The translations under genes were made by a program, and so were the position numbers. From assembly GCA_963726665.1 (NCBI GenBank), contig CAVSDW010000019.1:186001-250000 (forward strand): 64,000 nucleotides of DNA, given 5' to 3'. This document shows positions 16,152 through 26,741 of the stretch, one piece after another. Source of the stretch: RPQJ01 sp963726665. Its GTDB lineage: Bacteria; Pseudomonadota; Gammaproteobacteria; Steroidobacterales; Steroidobacteraceae. The notes under the pieces were generated by a model, which was given only the letters and a program-made list of their open reading frames with translations, ran no database searches and was not told where the DNA came from. Numbering within the stretch: position 1 is the stretch's first letter; each line of letters opens with the position of its first letter.

Positions 16152-16748
16152 ATGAAGACACGGTTACCGCTGCTGGCCACATGCCTGCTCGCGTTCGCGA
16201 GCCAGGCCCAGGAATCCAAGGTCCAGATGTGGAAGTGGAAGGACGCGAACGGCGTCGTTCACTACTCCGACACGCCCGGGCCGGGCGCGGTCAAGGTGGA
16301 CATCAACGTCTCGCAGGGCCAGCCGGGTGCCGCGCCACCCGCCCCGGGAGCGCAATCGGGCCCGTCGGCCCCGCCGGCTGCACAGGCCGTGGTGTATACG
16401 TCGCTTGCGATCGTCCAGCCAGCGAACGAAACCTCGTACTTCGATGCCGACGCCGTGGTCGATGTACAGATCAGCCCCGATCCGTCCCTTGCGGAAGGGG
16501 ACAGTATCTTCCTGTACCTCGACGGGAAGCGCGTCGGGAACTCGGGCGATGCGCTGAGCTACTCCCTGCCGAACGTGGATCGGGGAGCCCACTCGCTCAA
16601 CGCGGTGATCTTCGATGCCCAGGGCAAGGAAAAGATCCGCAGCCAGCCGGTCGTGTTCTACATGAAGCAGAACACCATAAATTCGCCGGCCAACCCCGCG
16701 CCTGGTGTGCAGCCGAAGCCGAGGCCGAGACCGACGCCGCACGGCTAG
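16152..16748 (+). CDS. DUF4124-domain secreted protein
   Basis: 198 residues from ATG 16152. Signal peptide of about 18 residues (MKTRLPLLATCLLAFASQAQ). Directly after it is the DUF4124 motif MWKWKDANGVVHYSDTPGPG. A Pro/Ala linker follows, then a beta-rich part with VQISPDPSLAEGDSIFLYLDG that looks like an immunoglobulin-like fold, and a proline-rich tail. Function unknown. Genes of this family are very often found between glnA and ntrB in gammaproteobacteria, as here, but no nitrogen role is established. A longer in-frame start (16047) is rejected because it removes the signal peptide from the N-terminus. Confidence 0.85.
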   Translation: MKTRLPLLATCLLAFASQAQESKVQMWKWKDANGVVHYSDTPGPGAVKVDINVSQGQPGAAPPAPGAQSGPSAPPAAQAVVYTSLAIVQPANETSYFDADAVVDVQISPDPSLAEGDSIFLYLDGKRVGNSGDALSYSLPNVDRGAHSLNAVIFDAQGKEKIRSQPVVFYMKQNTINSPANPAPGVQPKPRPRPTPHG

Positions 16749-16793
16749 CCCGCGGGTGCCGCGCCGCCGCGCCCGGTCTCGGGGTGGCGTGAC

Positions 16794-17877
16794 GTGGCGG
16801 CCGATCTCCGCAATACATACCGTCCAACGCAGACCGAACTCTGCGGCCTGCTGGATGGCGTTGCCACGAGCCTCGTCTGGCTCGACGGCAACGGCGCCGT
16901 GCTGCACCTGAACGAACCCGCGGAGGACCTGTTCGGCGTCAGCCGCAGCCATGCCGCAGGCCGCAGCATTCGCGATCTCCTCAAGGCCAATGCCGAGCTC
17001 GACGGCGTGATCAGCCGGGCGCGCGCGGCAGGCGCCCAGTATTCACGGCGGGAACTTCCATTCGAAGCCGGTCCCGCCGCCCCGCCCCGCACGCTCGACG
17101 TAACGGTAACGCCCTTCGAGGAGCCCGGCCATCCCGGCGGCGTGATCGTGGAACTCGCCGACGTCACTCAGCACCAGCGGATCCTGCGCGAAAACGCGCT
17201 GCTCACCCAGCTCGGTGGCAGCCGCGCGATGGTCCGGCAGCTCGCGCACGAGATCAAGAATCCGCTCGGCGGCCTGCGCGGCGCCGCCCAGCTCCTCGAG
17301 CGCCAGCTGAAGGACCCGGCGCTGCACGAGTACACGACCGTGATCATCAGCGAGGCCGATCGCCTTGCTGCGCTGGTCGATGCCCTGCTCGGTCCCGGCC
17401 AGCCGCCGCGCAAGGAGCCGGTGAACATCCACGAGCTGGTGCAGCACGTGGGCCACCTGCTTGCGGCGGAGGCGCCGAACGGCGTGGCCATCGAGCGCGA
17501 CTACGACCCGAGCCTGCCGCGCCTGCGGCTCGACCGCAACCAGGTGATCCAGGCGCTGCTGAACCTCGGGCGTAACGCGATCCAGGCCGTGGGCTCGCGA
17601 GGACGCATCGTGCTGCGCACGCGCGCGCTCACCAACGCGAGCATCGGCAGCCGCCGTTATCGCGTCGTCGCCAGCATCCAGGTCGAGGACGACGGCCCGG
17701 GCGTGCCCGTGGAACTCAAGGACACCGTTTTCTATCCGCTCGTGACGGGGCGGCAAGGCGGCACCGGGCTCGGGCTCGCGGTCGCACAGGACCTTGTCGG
17801 CCGGCACGACGGCCTGATCGAGTTCGACAGCCGGCCCGGTCGCACCGTATTCAGCATCCTCCTTCCGTTCGACAGCC

Positions 17878-17900
<23 letters not shown>
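16794..17900 (+). CDS. ntrB: Nitrogen regulation sensor histidine kinase NtrB
   Basis: 368 residues from GTG 16794, with GGGGTGG upstream. PAS domain at about residues 15-125 (SLVWLDGNGAVLHLNEPAEDLFG). The dimerisation/phosphoacceptor segment has LAHEIKNPLGGLRGAAQLLE with H152. The ATPase part has NLGRNAIQAVG (N box), DDGPGVP (G1) and GGTGLGLAVAQDLV (G2). It is soluble, as expected, and responds to nitrogen state through PII, phosphorylating or dephosphorylating NtrC. It overlaps ntrC by 23 bases, so the two are coupled. It lies 45 bases after the DUF4124 gene. Confidence 0.95.
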
Positions 17901-19277
<1,377 letters not shown>

Positions 19278-19278
<1 letters not shown>

Positions 19279-19367
19279 GGGACATTCTCCTCTTCTCTCC
19301 AGAACCTTGTGCGATATCAGCGACTTGGCACCGCCTCCCGCGCAGCGGAAAAAGGACAATGTCCCCT
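19278..19367. repeat. Inverted-repeat element, copy A
   Basis: Left arm GGGGACATTCTCCTCTTC begins at the last base of the ntrC stop. The right arm, GAAAAAGGACAATGTCCCC, ends at 19366. The arms are imperfectly complementary and enclose about 50 unrelated bases. Same family as the five copies further right. Confidence 0.75.
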
Positions 19368-19411
19368 TTCGGGTGCCACATTTTCACGATCTGCGTGTCT
19401 AATCGGGCGGA

Positions 19412-20128
19412 ATGTCCGCCGCCGCCACAGCCGACTTGATCCGTACCGAGGCCCTCGCCCGTCGCTATCGCATGGGCGGCGAGACCATCGAGGCCCTGCG
19501 GGGCATCAACCTCGTGATCCGTCGTGGCGACTACACGGCGATCATGGGGCCATCGGGCTGCGGCAAGTCCACGCTGATGAACATCATCGGCTGTCTCGAC
19601 ACTGCCGATGAGGGCCGTTACTGGCTGGACGGCCAGCTCGTGTCGGACCTGAGCGGCCGCGAACTTGCGCGGGTCCGCAACCGCGCCATCGGCTTCGTCT
19701 TCCAGTCGTTCGCACTGCTCCCCCGTGCGACCGCGCTGCAGAACGTCGAGTTGCCGCTCGTCTATGCCCACGTGCCGCGGCGGGAGCGGCTGCGCCGCGC
19801 TGCGGAGGCGCTCGACAGGGTCGGGCTCGGCGCCAGGGCGAAACACCGACCGGCGGAACTCTCGGGCGGCCAGCGGCAACGTGTCGCCATCGCCCGCGCG
19901 CTGGTCAGCGATCCGAGCCTGCTGCTCGCCGACGAACCGACGGGCAACCTCGACACCGCTACCGGTGAAGAAATCCTCTCGCTCTTCGACGACATCCATC
20001 GCGCCGGCAACAGCCTGATCGTCGTCACGCATGATGCAGGGGTCGCCGCCCGCGCGAACCGCGTGCTGCGGATGCTGGACGGAAGGATCGAGGCAGACAC
20101 CCAGGCACCCCAGGAACCAGGTCCATGA
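19412..20128 (+). CDS. ABC exporter ATPase of the LolD/MacB type
   Basis: 238 residues. It has Walker A GPSGCGKST (near residue 47), a Q-loop FVFQSFALLPRATALQNVELPL, the signature LSGGQRQRVAIARAL and Walker B LLLADEPT followed by the D-loop GNLDTATG. These match the MacB/LolD/FtsE-like group, which powers mechanotransmission rather than membrane transport through its own channel. The last four bases overlap the start of the periplasmic adaptor gene, and a MacB-like permease follows. The trio is a tripartite-type efflux or export system in which the ATPase is a separate polypeptide from the permease. Substrate unknown. Confidence 0.9.
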   Translation: MSAAATADLIRTEALARRYRMGGETIEALRGINLVIRRGDYTAIMGPSGCGKSTLMNIIGCLDTADEGRYWLDGQLVSDLSGRELARVRNRAIGFVFQSFALLPRATALQNVELPLVYAHVPRRERLRRAAEALDRVGLGARAKHRPAELSGGQRQRVAIARALVSDPSLLLADEPTGNLDTATGEEILSLFDDIHRAGNSLIVVTHDAGVAARANRVLRMLDGRIEADTQAPQEPGP

Positions 20129-21480
20129 AAATTCGAATCCCGGTCCTCGCGCTGATGGCAATGCTGGTCGCTGCCTGCGGCCAGCGGGGCCAGCCGACCG
20201 CTGCCCAGCAGTACGACTCGGCCCGGGTCGAAAGGCGACCGCTGGTGCTGACCGTGGAGGCCGCCGGCGTGATCGAGCCGGTCCAGACGGTCGAGATCAA
20301 GTCGAAGGCCTCGGGCGAGATCCTCGAGCTCGGGGCGGACACGGGCGACACGGTGAAGGCCGGTGCGCTGCTCGCGCGAATCGACCCGCGTACGCCGCGC
20401 AATCGCCTCGACCAGTCTGCCGCCCAGCTGAATGCCGCCCAGGCCAAGTCCGCGAACGCACAGAGCCAGCTCGACCGCGGCAAGAAGCTCCTCGGCAGCG
20501 CGTGGATCAACCAGGCGGACTACGACAAGCTGGTGCTCGACGCGGCGACGGCGGCCTCCGAGGTCGTCACCGCCCGGATCGCGGTGGACAACGCGCGCAT
20601 CGCGCTCGACGACACCGAGGTCCGCGCCCCGGGCGACGGCACCATCCTTGCCAAGAAGGTCGAGCGTGGCCAGGTCATCTCGTCCCCGACCATGGACGTC
20701 GGAGGCGGCACGTTGCTCATGACGATGGCCGACCTCTCCCGGGTCCAGGCGCGCGTGCGCGTGGACGAGACCGACCTCGGCAAGATCGCGCCTGGAATGC
20801 CGGCCGGAATCAAGGTCGCGTCGTTCCCCGGGAAGCGATTCGCGGGCACGATCGAGAAGATCGAGCCGCAGGCCGTCGTCGAACAGAACGTCACGCTCTT
20901 CCCGGTGCTGATCTCGCTCGAGAACCAGGAGCGTCTGCTGCGACCGGGCATGAACGTCGACGTCAAGTTCGAGGTGGCGCGCCGCGACGACGTGCTGACC
21001 GTGCCGGTGACGGCTCTCCGCACCGAGCGCGACATCGACACCACCGCATCGCTCACCGGACTCGATCCGACCGCCATTCGCGCGACGCTGGACAAGGCCG
21101 CAGACGGGGCGACGGGCTCGAACGGAGGGCTCGGCAAGGGAAAGCGCGGCGCGGTTCGGCGGAAGCTTCTGGGTGGTCGTGGATCGCAAGGGTGCGCTCG
21201 AGGCCGTCCCGATCGTCACCGGCATCACGGATCTCGATCGCGTGGAGGTCACTGCGGGACTCAAGGAGGGGGAGTCCGTGCTGGTGCTGCCGAGTTCGAG
21301 TCTCGTCGAAGCGCAGGAGCGGCTGCAGAATTTCGTGCGCTCGCGCGGCGGCATTCCGGGCATGACGCAGAAGCAGGATGAGGCGCAGGGACCGGCCGCG
21401 ACCGGCCAGCGCGGTACGGGAGCGGCGGCCGGGCTCGCAGAAGCGCGGCAAGCCCTGACGCCTCGGGCAATCACGATGAA
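20125..21480 (+). CDS. MacA-like periplasmic adaptor, frameshifted near its end
   Basis: Starts at ATG 20125 (ATGA overlap with the ATPase). The N-terminus has a lipobox (LVAAC), so it is probably lipid-anchored. It has the HlyD/MacA layout: first lipoyl half VEAAGVIEPVQTVEIKSKASGEI, an alpha-hairpin rich in Ala/Gln, second lipoyl half VRAPGDGTILAKKVERGQVIS, and a beta-barrel with GTIEKIEPQAVV. Around 21110-21165 the frame moves by +1; the new frame continues with FWVVVDRKGALEAVPI and GLKEGESVLVLPSS, the normal MacA end. That frame then has no stop before the permease and runs into it. A TGA overlapping the permease ATG (21478-21480) is in the original frame, so a second indel is possible. 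The end coordinate is therefore uncertain. Confidence 0.7.
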
Positions 21481-22679
21481 CGAAATTCTTCGCGTCGCAT
21501 TCACGTCAATCCGCGGGAGCCTGTTCCGCGCCGCGCTGACCATGCTCGGCGTCATCATCGGCGTCGCCGCCGTGATCGCCATGCTGGCGCTCGGCACGGG
21601 CGCGCAGCGGGCCATTGACGAGCAGCTGAGTTCGCTCGGCGCCAACGTCGTGACGGTGACCACCGGCATGCGCTTCGCGCAGGGCGTCGCCCGGGAGCAG
21701 CAGGTGCTTACGACCGAAGATGCGGAAGCGCTGCGGGACGAGGCGCGCAACGTATCCGCGATCGCCCCCGAGCAGTCGACGCGGCAGCAGGTGAAGTTCG
21801 GCAATCGCAACGTGAACCTGAGCGTCATCGGCACCACGCCGGAGCACATGGTCGTAAACGGCTACAAGCTGCTCGCGGGCCGGATGTTGACCGCCAACGA
21901 CGACGCGAGCCACGGCCGGGTCGCCGTCCTCGGCGGCGAGGTCCCGGAGCAGCTCCAGGTGGATCCCCGTGAACTGATCGGCCGCCAGATCCTCGTGAAG
22001 GCGATGCCGTTCGAGGTGATCGGCGTCTACGAGAAGAAGGGCGCCATCGGGCCCGGCAATCCCGACGACGACGTATTCATCCCGATCCGCACGTCGCGCT
22101 ACCGGGTCACGGGCGACGACAGGCTGCAGTCGATCGCGGTGCAGGTGGCACCCGGCACCGAGCTCGCGAGCGCGATGGTCGAGGTCGAGCGCGTGATCCG
22201 GCGCAAGCACGGGCTCGCACCCGGCGCGGACAACGACTTTTCGATCATCGACCGCAAGCAGTTCCTCGCGACCCAGCAGCAGACCACGGAAATCCTCGGC
22301 TTCCTGCTGGCCGGCATCGCCGGCGTGAGCCTGGTCGTCGGCGGCATCGGCATCATGAACATCATGCTGGTCACGGTGACGGAGCGGACACGCGAAATCG
22401 GCATCCGCAAGGCGCTGGGGGCCACGCGCGGCAACATCCTCGCGCAGTTCCTGGTCGAGAGCCTGGTGCTGTGCCTGTTTGGCGGCAGCGCTCGGTATGC
22501 TCCTCGGCACCGGCGTCGCAGGCGTGCTGACGAAACTCGCCGGCTGGCAGACCTACGTCACGCTGGACGCGCTGGCGCTCGCGTTCGGTTTCAGCGCCGC
22601 CGTGGGCCTGGTGTTCGGGCTGTGGCCGGCGTGGCGCGCGGCGTCGCTGGACCCGATCGAGGCGCTACGCCACGAATAA
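21477..22679 (+). CDS. MacB-like ABC permease, frameshifted near 22487
   Basis: The start MNEILRVAFTSIRGSLFRAALTMLGVIIGVAAV is the typical first helix of MacB/FtsX permeases. A large periplasmic domain follows (residues about 50-280), then three helices with VVGGIGIMNIMLVTVTERTREIGIRKALGA, the family hallmark. At about 22487 an apparent extra base shifts the frame; the remaining helices continue in the next frame as ALGMLLGTGVAG and VGLVFGLWPAWRAASLDPIEALRHE, a normal C-terminus. It pairs with the separate ATPase and the MacA-like adaptor. If the break is real the permease lacks its last two helices and is inactive. Confidence 0.8.
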
Positions 22680-22683
22680 GAAC

Positions 22684-22736
22684 GGGGACGATGTCCGCTT
22701 TCCAGCCGCGGCGGGAAAAAGGACGAGTGTCCCTTA
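22684..22736. repeat. Inverted-repeat element, copy B (diverged)
   Basis: GGGGACGATGTCCGCTTTCC at the left and GGGAAAAAGGACGAGTGTCCC at the right, four bases after the MacB-like stop. It is the most diverged copy; arms pair imperfectly. It sits between two converging genes and may help terminate both. Confidence 0.55.
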
Positions 22737-22741
22737 TCTGT

Positions 22742-23713
22742 TCAGCAATAGCAGGGCTGCACGGTCTTCTTCGGCGCGTCGAGCGAGCCGACCAGAGCGC
22801 CGACCGACGCGAAGCCATTCGCGGCGAGGTATTCCGCGATGCCGGCATTGATCTTCGTGCACGCGAGCGGTTCGTAGAAAAGCGCCGTGCCGACGCCCAC
22901 CGTCGTGGCACCCGCGATGATGAACTCGAGCGCGTCCGTGGCCGTCTGGATGCCGCCCTGCCCGATGATCGGGATGCCCAGCGGGCGCGCCACCTCGGCC
23001 ACCTGCATCACTTTGAGCAGCGCGATCGGCTTGATCGCGGGGCCCGAGAGCCCGCCCTGGACGTTGCCGATCACCGGCCGCCGCGTCTTCACGTCGATGG
23101 CCATGCCCATCATCGTATTGATCACCGCGAGGCCGTCGCTGCCGGCCTCGATGCAGACGCGCGCGCTCTCGCGGATGTCGGTCTGGTTGGGCGAGAGCTT
23201 GGTGATCAACGGCTTCTTCGTCACGGCGCGGCAGGCGGCCACCACGCGCGCGGACATCTCCGGCACGTTGCCGAACTGCACACCGCCCTCCTTCACGTTG
23301 GGGCAGGAGATGTTGATCTCCATCGCATCGATCGGTGAGTCGTCGAAGCGACGCGTGACCTCGACGTACTCGTCGATCGTCGAACCGCAGACGTTGGCGA
23401 AGAAGCGCGTCTCCGTGAAGTCGAGCGTCGGCAGGATGCGTTCCACCACGTGCGCGACGCCGGGGTTCTGCAGCCCGATGGCGTTCAGCATCCCCATCGG
23501 CGTCTCGTAGACGCGGTGCGGAGGATTGCCGAGTCGCGGCGTGCCGGTCGTGCCCTTGAGCACGATGGCGCCGACCTGGGTGTTGGAGAATCCCTCGACG
23601 CGGGTGTATTCCTCGCCGAATCCGACGCAGCCGGAGAGCAGCACGATCGGTGAGGCGAGGCGCAGGCCGCAGAAATCCACAGCCAGCGACGGCGGCAGGG
23701 GCGAGGACGACAT
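22742..23713 (-). CDS. pyrD: Dihydroorotate dehydrogenase, class 1B type
   Basis: 323 residues. FMN-dependent TIM barrel with the class 1 catalytic Cys in INISCPNVKEGG (near residue 136) and the 1B-typical phrases TKLSPN, GGLSGPAIKPIALL and IIGQGGIQTATDALEFIIAGA. Class 1B enzymes oxidise dihydroorotate in the cytoplasm and pass electrons to NAD+ through PyrK; no pyrK gene is in the window. Most gammaproteobacteria use the membrane-bound, quinone-linked class 2 enzyme, so this form is noteworthy. The C-terminus ends in an odd CYC. A related dihydropyrimidine dehydrogenase catalytic chain is a less likely alternative. Confidence 0.8.
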   Translation of the reverse strand: MSSSPLPPSLAVDFCGLRLASPIVLLSGCVGFGEEYTRVEGFSNTQVGAIVLKGTTGTPRLGNPPHRVYETPMGMLNAIGLQNPGVAHVVERILPTLDFTETRFFANVCGSTIDEYVEVTRRFDDSPIDAMEINISCPNVKEGGVQFGNVPEMSARVVAACRAVTKKPLITKLSPNQTDIRESARVCIEAGSDGLAVINTMMGMAIDVKTRRPVIGNVQGGLSGPAIKPIALLKVMQVAEVARPLGIPIIGQGGIQTATDALEFIIAGATTVGVGTALFYEPLACTKINAGIAEYLAANGFASVGALVGSLDAPKKTVQPCYC

Positions 23714-23772
23714 GCCGGCAATTCTATGCGGAAAACTGCCCGGGCGAGCGATCGGCCCGCGGCCGTTCCGGC

Positions 23773-23842
23773 AAAAGGGGACATTCTCCTTTTCCGGTCA
23801 CCGTCTCCTGTGGAAGAGTCGGAAAAGGAGAATGTCCCCTTT
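23773..23842. repeat. Inverted-repeat element, copy C (perfect arms)
   Basis: Arms of 22 bases (AAAGGGGACATTCTCCTTTT plus CC, 23774-23795, and its exact complement at 23821-23842) enclose 25 bases. It lies between the starting end of pyrD and the 3' end of the CBS gene on the minus strand, so it can form a strong terminator for the pyrD-side or the CBS gene. Confidence 0.85.
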
Positions 23843-23845
23843 GGT

Positions 23846-24274
23846 TCAGCCGGCGATGAATTTTTCCAGGTGCTCGATCGTGCTGGCCTGCTCCTCGATC
23901 ACCGCGCGCACGAGGTCTCCGATCGAGACCATGCCGACCATGGTCCCACCGTCGATCACCGGCAGGTGGCGGATGCGCCGCTCGGTCATGACCTCCATGC
24001 AGCTTCGCACGCTCGCGTCCGGGGCGACGGTGACCACCGGCGCGGACATGATCTGCCAGACGAAGGTCTCGGCGGAGGACCGCCCGAGCAGGACGACCTT
24101 GCGCGCGTAGTCGCGCTCGGATACGAGCCCGACCAGTTCCCCTCCGCGCATCACTGGCAACGCGCCGACGTGCCGGTCCGCCATGATCTGGATCGCCTCG
24201 AGGACGGGTTGGTCCGCGTCCACGGACCAGACTTCCTTGCCCTTGCGGGCGAGCAGGTGACTGACGCGCATCAT
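23846..24274 (-). CDS. CBS-domain pair protein
   Basis: 142 residues from ATG 24274 (a second ATG follows directly; GAGGGA lies upstream). Two CBS motifs fill the protein: VDADQPVLEAIQIMADRHVGALPVM (residues 18-42) with LVGLVSERDYARKVVL, and VTVAPDASVRSCMEVMTERRIRHLPVI with MVGMVSIGDLVRAVIEE. Such stand-alone CBS pairs bind adenine nucleotides and act as energy or redox sensors of uncertain target. The gene is divergent from trmL, and its 3' end abuts repeat copy C. Confidence 0.85.
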   Translation of the reverse strand: MMRVSHLLARKGKEVWSVDADQPVLEAIQIMADRHVGALPVMRGGELVGLVSERDYARKVVLLGRSSAETFVWQIMSAPVVTVAPDASVRSCMEVMTERRIRHLPVIDGGTMVGMVSIGDLVRAVIEEQASTIEHLEKFIAG

Positions 24275-24389
24275 GGTCGTATCCCTCGGGAAGTCGCGCG
24301 GGAGGTTCGATGGGATTCTAAACCCAAGCCGGACAGGATCGCTGCTGCTCCTTGCGCTGCCCGGTCGCTCGCGCCACGATCCGGCGGCG

Positions 24390-24881
24390 ATGCTGCACGT
24401 CATCCTGCACGAACCCGAGATCCCGCCCAACACGGGCAACATCATCCGGCTCTGCGCCAACACCGGCGCGAGGTTGCACCTCGTGGAGCCACTGGGGTTC
24501 CGCCTCGACGAGCGTGCGGTGCGCCGGGCCGGGCTGGATTACCGCGAACTCGCCGACCTCACGGTCCACCGGAACCTGGAAGCCTGCCTGGAGGCATTGG
24601 GCCGGCCGCGATGGTTCGCGTTCACGACGCGTGCTGCCGCGACGCACGACTCCGCGAGCTTCGAGGCCGGCGACGCGCTGGTGTTCGGTGCCGAGACGCG
24701 CGGGCTCCCGCAGGCGATCCTGGACGCGTGCCCCGACGAGCGCCGGGTTCGCATTCCGATGCTCGGGAGTGCGCGCAGCATGAACCTGTCGAATGCGGTG
24801 GCCGTCGCGGTCTACGAGGCCTGGCGCCAGCTTGGCTTCGACGGGGCCGGTCGCGGTTCTGGCCTGACCGCTGACCGCTGA
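24390..24881 (+). CDS. trmL: tRNA (cytidine/uridine 34-2'-O)-methyltransferase
   Basis: 163 residues from ATG 24390, where the conserved MLHVILHEPEIPPNTGNIIRL begins; 39 upstream in-frame codons are excluded. SPOUT-family knot motifs are present: NTGNIIRLCANTGARLHLVEPLGF, then VFGAETRGLP and RIPMLGSARSMNLSNAVAVAVYE. TrmL methylates the wobble ribose of leucine tRNAs using S-adenosylmethionine. It sits next to gpsA as in E. coli, where cysE separates them; cysE is absent here. The last residues are encoded by a short CCGCT-type repeat that overlaps the stop. Confidence 0.92.
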   Translation: MLHVILHEPEIPPNTGNIIRLCANTGARLHLVEPLGFRLDERAVRRAGLDYRELADLTVHRNLEACLEALGRPRWFAFTTRAAATHDSASFEAGDALVFGAETRGLPQAILDACPDERRVRIPMLGSARSMNLSNAVAVAVYEAWRQLGFDGAGRGSGLTADR

Positions 24882-24884
24882 TCA
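24865..24884. repeat. CCGCT-type short repeat, copy 1
   Basis: TGACCGCTGACCGCTGATCA, spanning the trmL stop codon. Related to the copies at 30499 and 53559. Confidence 0.45.
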
Positions 24885-24898
24885 CCAAGCACTTCCCG

Positions 24899-25930
24899 TC
24901 AGTCCGTCTCCGACTTGATCGCCCGCTTCATCAGCGCGTAGACCGCGTCGCGCGGTGGCTTGCCTTCGTAGAGGACGTCGTAGATCTGCTCGGTGATGGG
25001 CATCTCGACCTCGAGTCGGCGTGCGACGTCGCACACCGCGCGCGCCGCGAGTACACCCTCGACCACCTGCCCGATCGCTGCCTGCGCCTCGTCGCGCGGC
25101 TTGCCTGCAGCAAGTGCGAGGCCCATGCGCCGGTTGCGTGACTGGTCGTCGGTGCAGGTGAGCACGAGGTCGCCGAGCCCGGCGAGGCCCATGAAAGTGT
25201 CCTTGTCGGCACCGAGCGCAATGCCGAGACGCATCATCTCCGCGAGTCCGCGCGTGATGAGCGCGACGCGGGTGTTGGCCCCGAAGCCGAGGCCGTCGGA
25301 GATGCCGGCGCCGATTGCGAGCACGTTCTTCGTGGCGCCGCCCACCTCGACGCCGATCATGTCGCTCGACGCGTAAGCCCGGAAATTGACGCCCGAGATG
25401 GCACGCGCGAGCGCCATTGCATATTGCTCGTCGCCGGACGCGACGGTCATCGCCGTGGGCAGGCCCGCGCCGACTTCCTTTGCGAACGTCGGTCCGGAGA
25501 GCACGGCGGTGGGCACCCCGGGGCCGAGCACTTCCCTCGCCACGTCGTTCGGCAGCTTGCCGGTGGTGAGTTCGAAGCCCTTGGTGGCCCAGGCGACGCG
25601 CTGGCCCGGCCGCAGTACCGGCTTCAGGCGCTCGAGGACCTCGCGGAAGGCGTGGCTCGGCACGACCAGCAGCAGCTGTTCCGCCTGCGCGACGGCGCGC
25701 CCGAAATCGTGTTCGATCTCGACGCCCGCCGGCAGCTCGATGCCCGGCAGGTAACGGCGATTGGTGCGATCGCGCGCCATCGCCGTGAGTTCATCGGTTT
25801 CGATGCCCCACAGGATGGCGCGATGCCCGGTGCGAGCGAGATGCACCGCGAGCGCGGTGCCCCAGGAGCCCGAGCCGAGGACGGCGACGGCCGGTCGCTC
25901 GGCGGCTGCAGCTTTTTCCTGTGTCGCCAC
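24899..25930 (-). CDS. gpsA: Glycerol-3-phosphate dehydrogenase (NAD(P)+)
   Basis: 343 residues from GTG 25930. N-terminal Rossmann motif VLGSGSWGTALAVHLA (near residue 16), the conserved FELTTGKLPNDV, the GPTFAKEVGAGLPTA segment, and the C-terminal domain with IGVEVGGATKNVLAIGAGISDGL containing the catalytic Lys, and LAGLGDLVLTCTDDQSRNRRMG. It reduces dihydroxyacetone phosphate to sn-glycerol 3-phosphate for phospholipid synthesis. It is the last gene of the rhodanese-grxC-secB-gpsA operon, 13 bases after secB. Confidence 0.97.
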   Translation of the reverse strand: MATQEKAAAAERPAVAVLGSGSWGTALAVHLARTGHRAILWGIETDELTAMARDRTNRRYLPGIELPAGVEIEHDFGRAVAQAEQLLLVVPSHAFREVLERLKPVLRPGQRVAWATKGFELTTGKLPNDVAREVLGPGVPTAVLSGPTFAKEVGAGLPTAMTVASGDEQYAMALARAISGVNFRAYASSDMIGVEVGGATKNVLAIGAGISDGLGFGANTRVALITRGLAEMMRLGIALGADKDTFMGLAGLGDLVLTCTDDQSRNRRMGLALAAGKPRDEAQAAIGQVVEGVLAARAVCDVARRLEVEMPITEQIYDVLYEGKPPRDAVYALMKRAIKSETD

Positions 25931-25943
25931 CAGGGCGACCGCC

Positions 25944-26423
25944 TCAGTTCACCGCGGGACTGGGCTGCTGCTGCTGGGCAGCCCGCGCGTGCAGCCCCTC
26001 GAACGTCACGAGCGGCAGCAGGAACGGGGGGAACCCGCCCTTGGTCACGAGGTCCGCGACCGTCGCGCGCGCGAACGACAGCAGGTAGTTCGGTGCGGCA
26101 ATCGCGAGCACGTTGCCCACGTCGGCCGCCGAAAGGTTGCGGATGGTGAACGCGCCGGCCTGCTGCAGCTCGAGCAGCCACGCGACCTTGTCGCCCAGCT
26201 TGGCCTCGAGGTTCACCTGCAGCACGACCTCGTGCAGGTCCTGGGCGAGGGCCGTCGCGCGGGTCGCGAGGTTCAGGTTCACCGTCGGAGTGCCCTCGGC
26301 GGGCGACATGAACGGACCCGAAGGCGCCTCGAAGGAGCAGTCCTTGATGTAGACGGCCTGCGGGTTCACCAGCGGCGCGTGCGGATCCGGGTTGTTCTGG
26401 GGCAGGGCATTCGGCTCGGTCAT
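25944..26423 (-). CDS. secB: Protein-export chaperone SecB
   Basis: 159 residues, normal SecB size. The family segments are visible: AVYIKDCSFEAPSGP (residues about 24-38), PTVNLNLATRATAL, YEVVLQVNLEA-like DLHEVVLQVNLEAK, and GGFPPFLLPLVTFEGLHA near residue 130-147. Tetrameric SecB keeps preproteins unfolded and passes them to SecA. It has AGGACG before the ATG. It lies between grxC and gpsA, the same position as in E. coli. Confidence 0.97.
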   Translation of the reverse strand: MTEPNALPQNNPDPHAPLVNPQAVYIKDCSFEAPSGPFMSPAEGTPTVNLNLATRATALAQDLHEVVLQVNLEAKLGDKVAWLLELQQAGAFTIRNLSAADVGNVLAIAAPNYLLSFARATVADLVTKGGFPPFLLPLVTFEGLHARAAQQQQPSPAVN

Positions 26424-26471
26424 GGTGTCGTCCTGTGGGAAAATCGTTGAGCGTGAATGGGGTCCGGCCTG

Positions 26472-26741
26472 TCAGGCGCCGCTGAGCAGTGTGTCCAGCT
26501 CGCCGGCCTTGTCGAGCGCGTAGAGATCGTCGAAACCGCCGACGTGGCGGTCGCCGATGAAGATCTGCGGCACCGTGCGACGGCCGCCGCTGCGGGACAC
26601 CATGGCCTGGCGCTCGGCCATGTCCTCGTCCACCTTGATCTCGCGGAAACCTACGCCCTTGCTCTCGAGCAGGGCGCGCGCGCGCGCGCAGTAGCCGCAC
26701 CAGCCGCTGGAGTACATGACGATGTCGGGCGCCTCGGTCAC
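26472..26741 (-). CDS. grxC: Glutaredoxin 3
   Basis: 89 residues from GTG 26741. The active site is C15-G-Y-C18 in SSGWCGYCARARALLE; the usual GrxC motif is CPYC, so a Gly replaces Pro. The glutathione-binding TVPQIFIGDRHVGGFDDLYAL follows with the cis-proline. It reduces disulfides with glutathione. It overlaps the upstream rhodanese gene by four bases (GTGA), and secB follows. Confidence 0.95.
   Translation of the reverse strand: MTEAPDIVMYSSGWCGYCARARALLESKGVGFREIKVDEDMAERQAMVSRSGGRRTVPQIFIGDRHVGGFDDLYALDKAGELDTLLSGA

Noticed and set aside
22684..22736. Copy B as a true full repeat
   Set aside because: Kept only with reduced confidence: its arms pair imperfectly, so it could be a chance GGGGAC pair, but its position and ends match the family.
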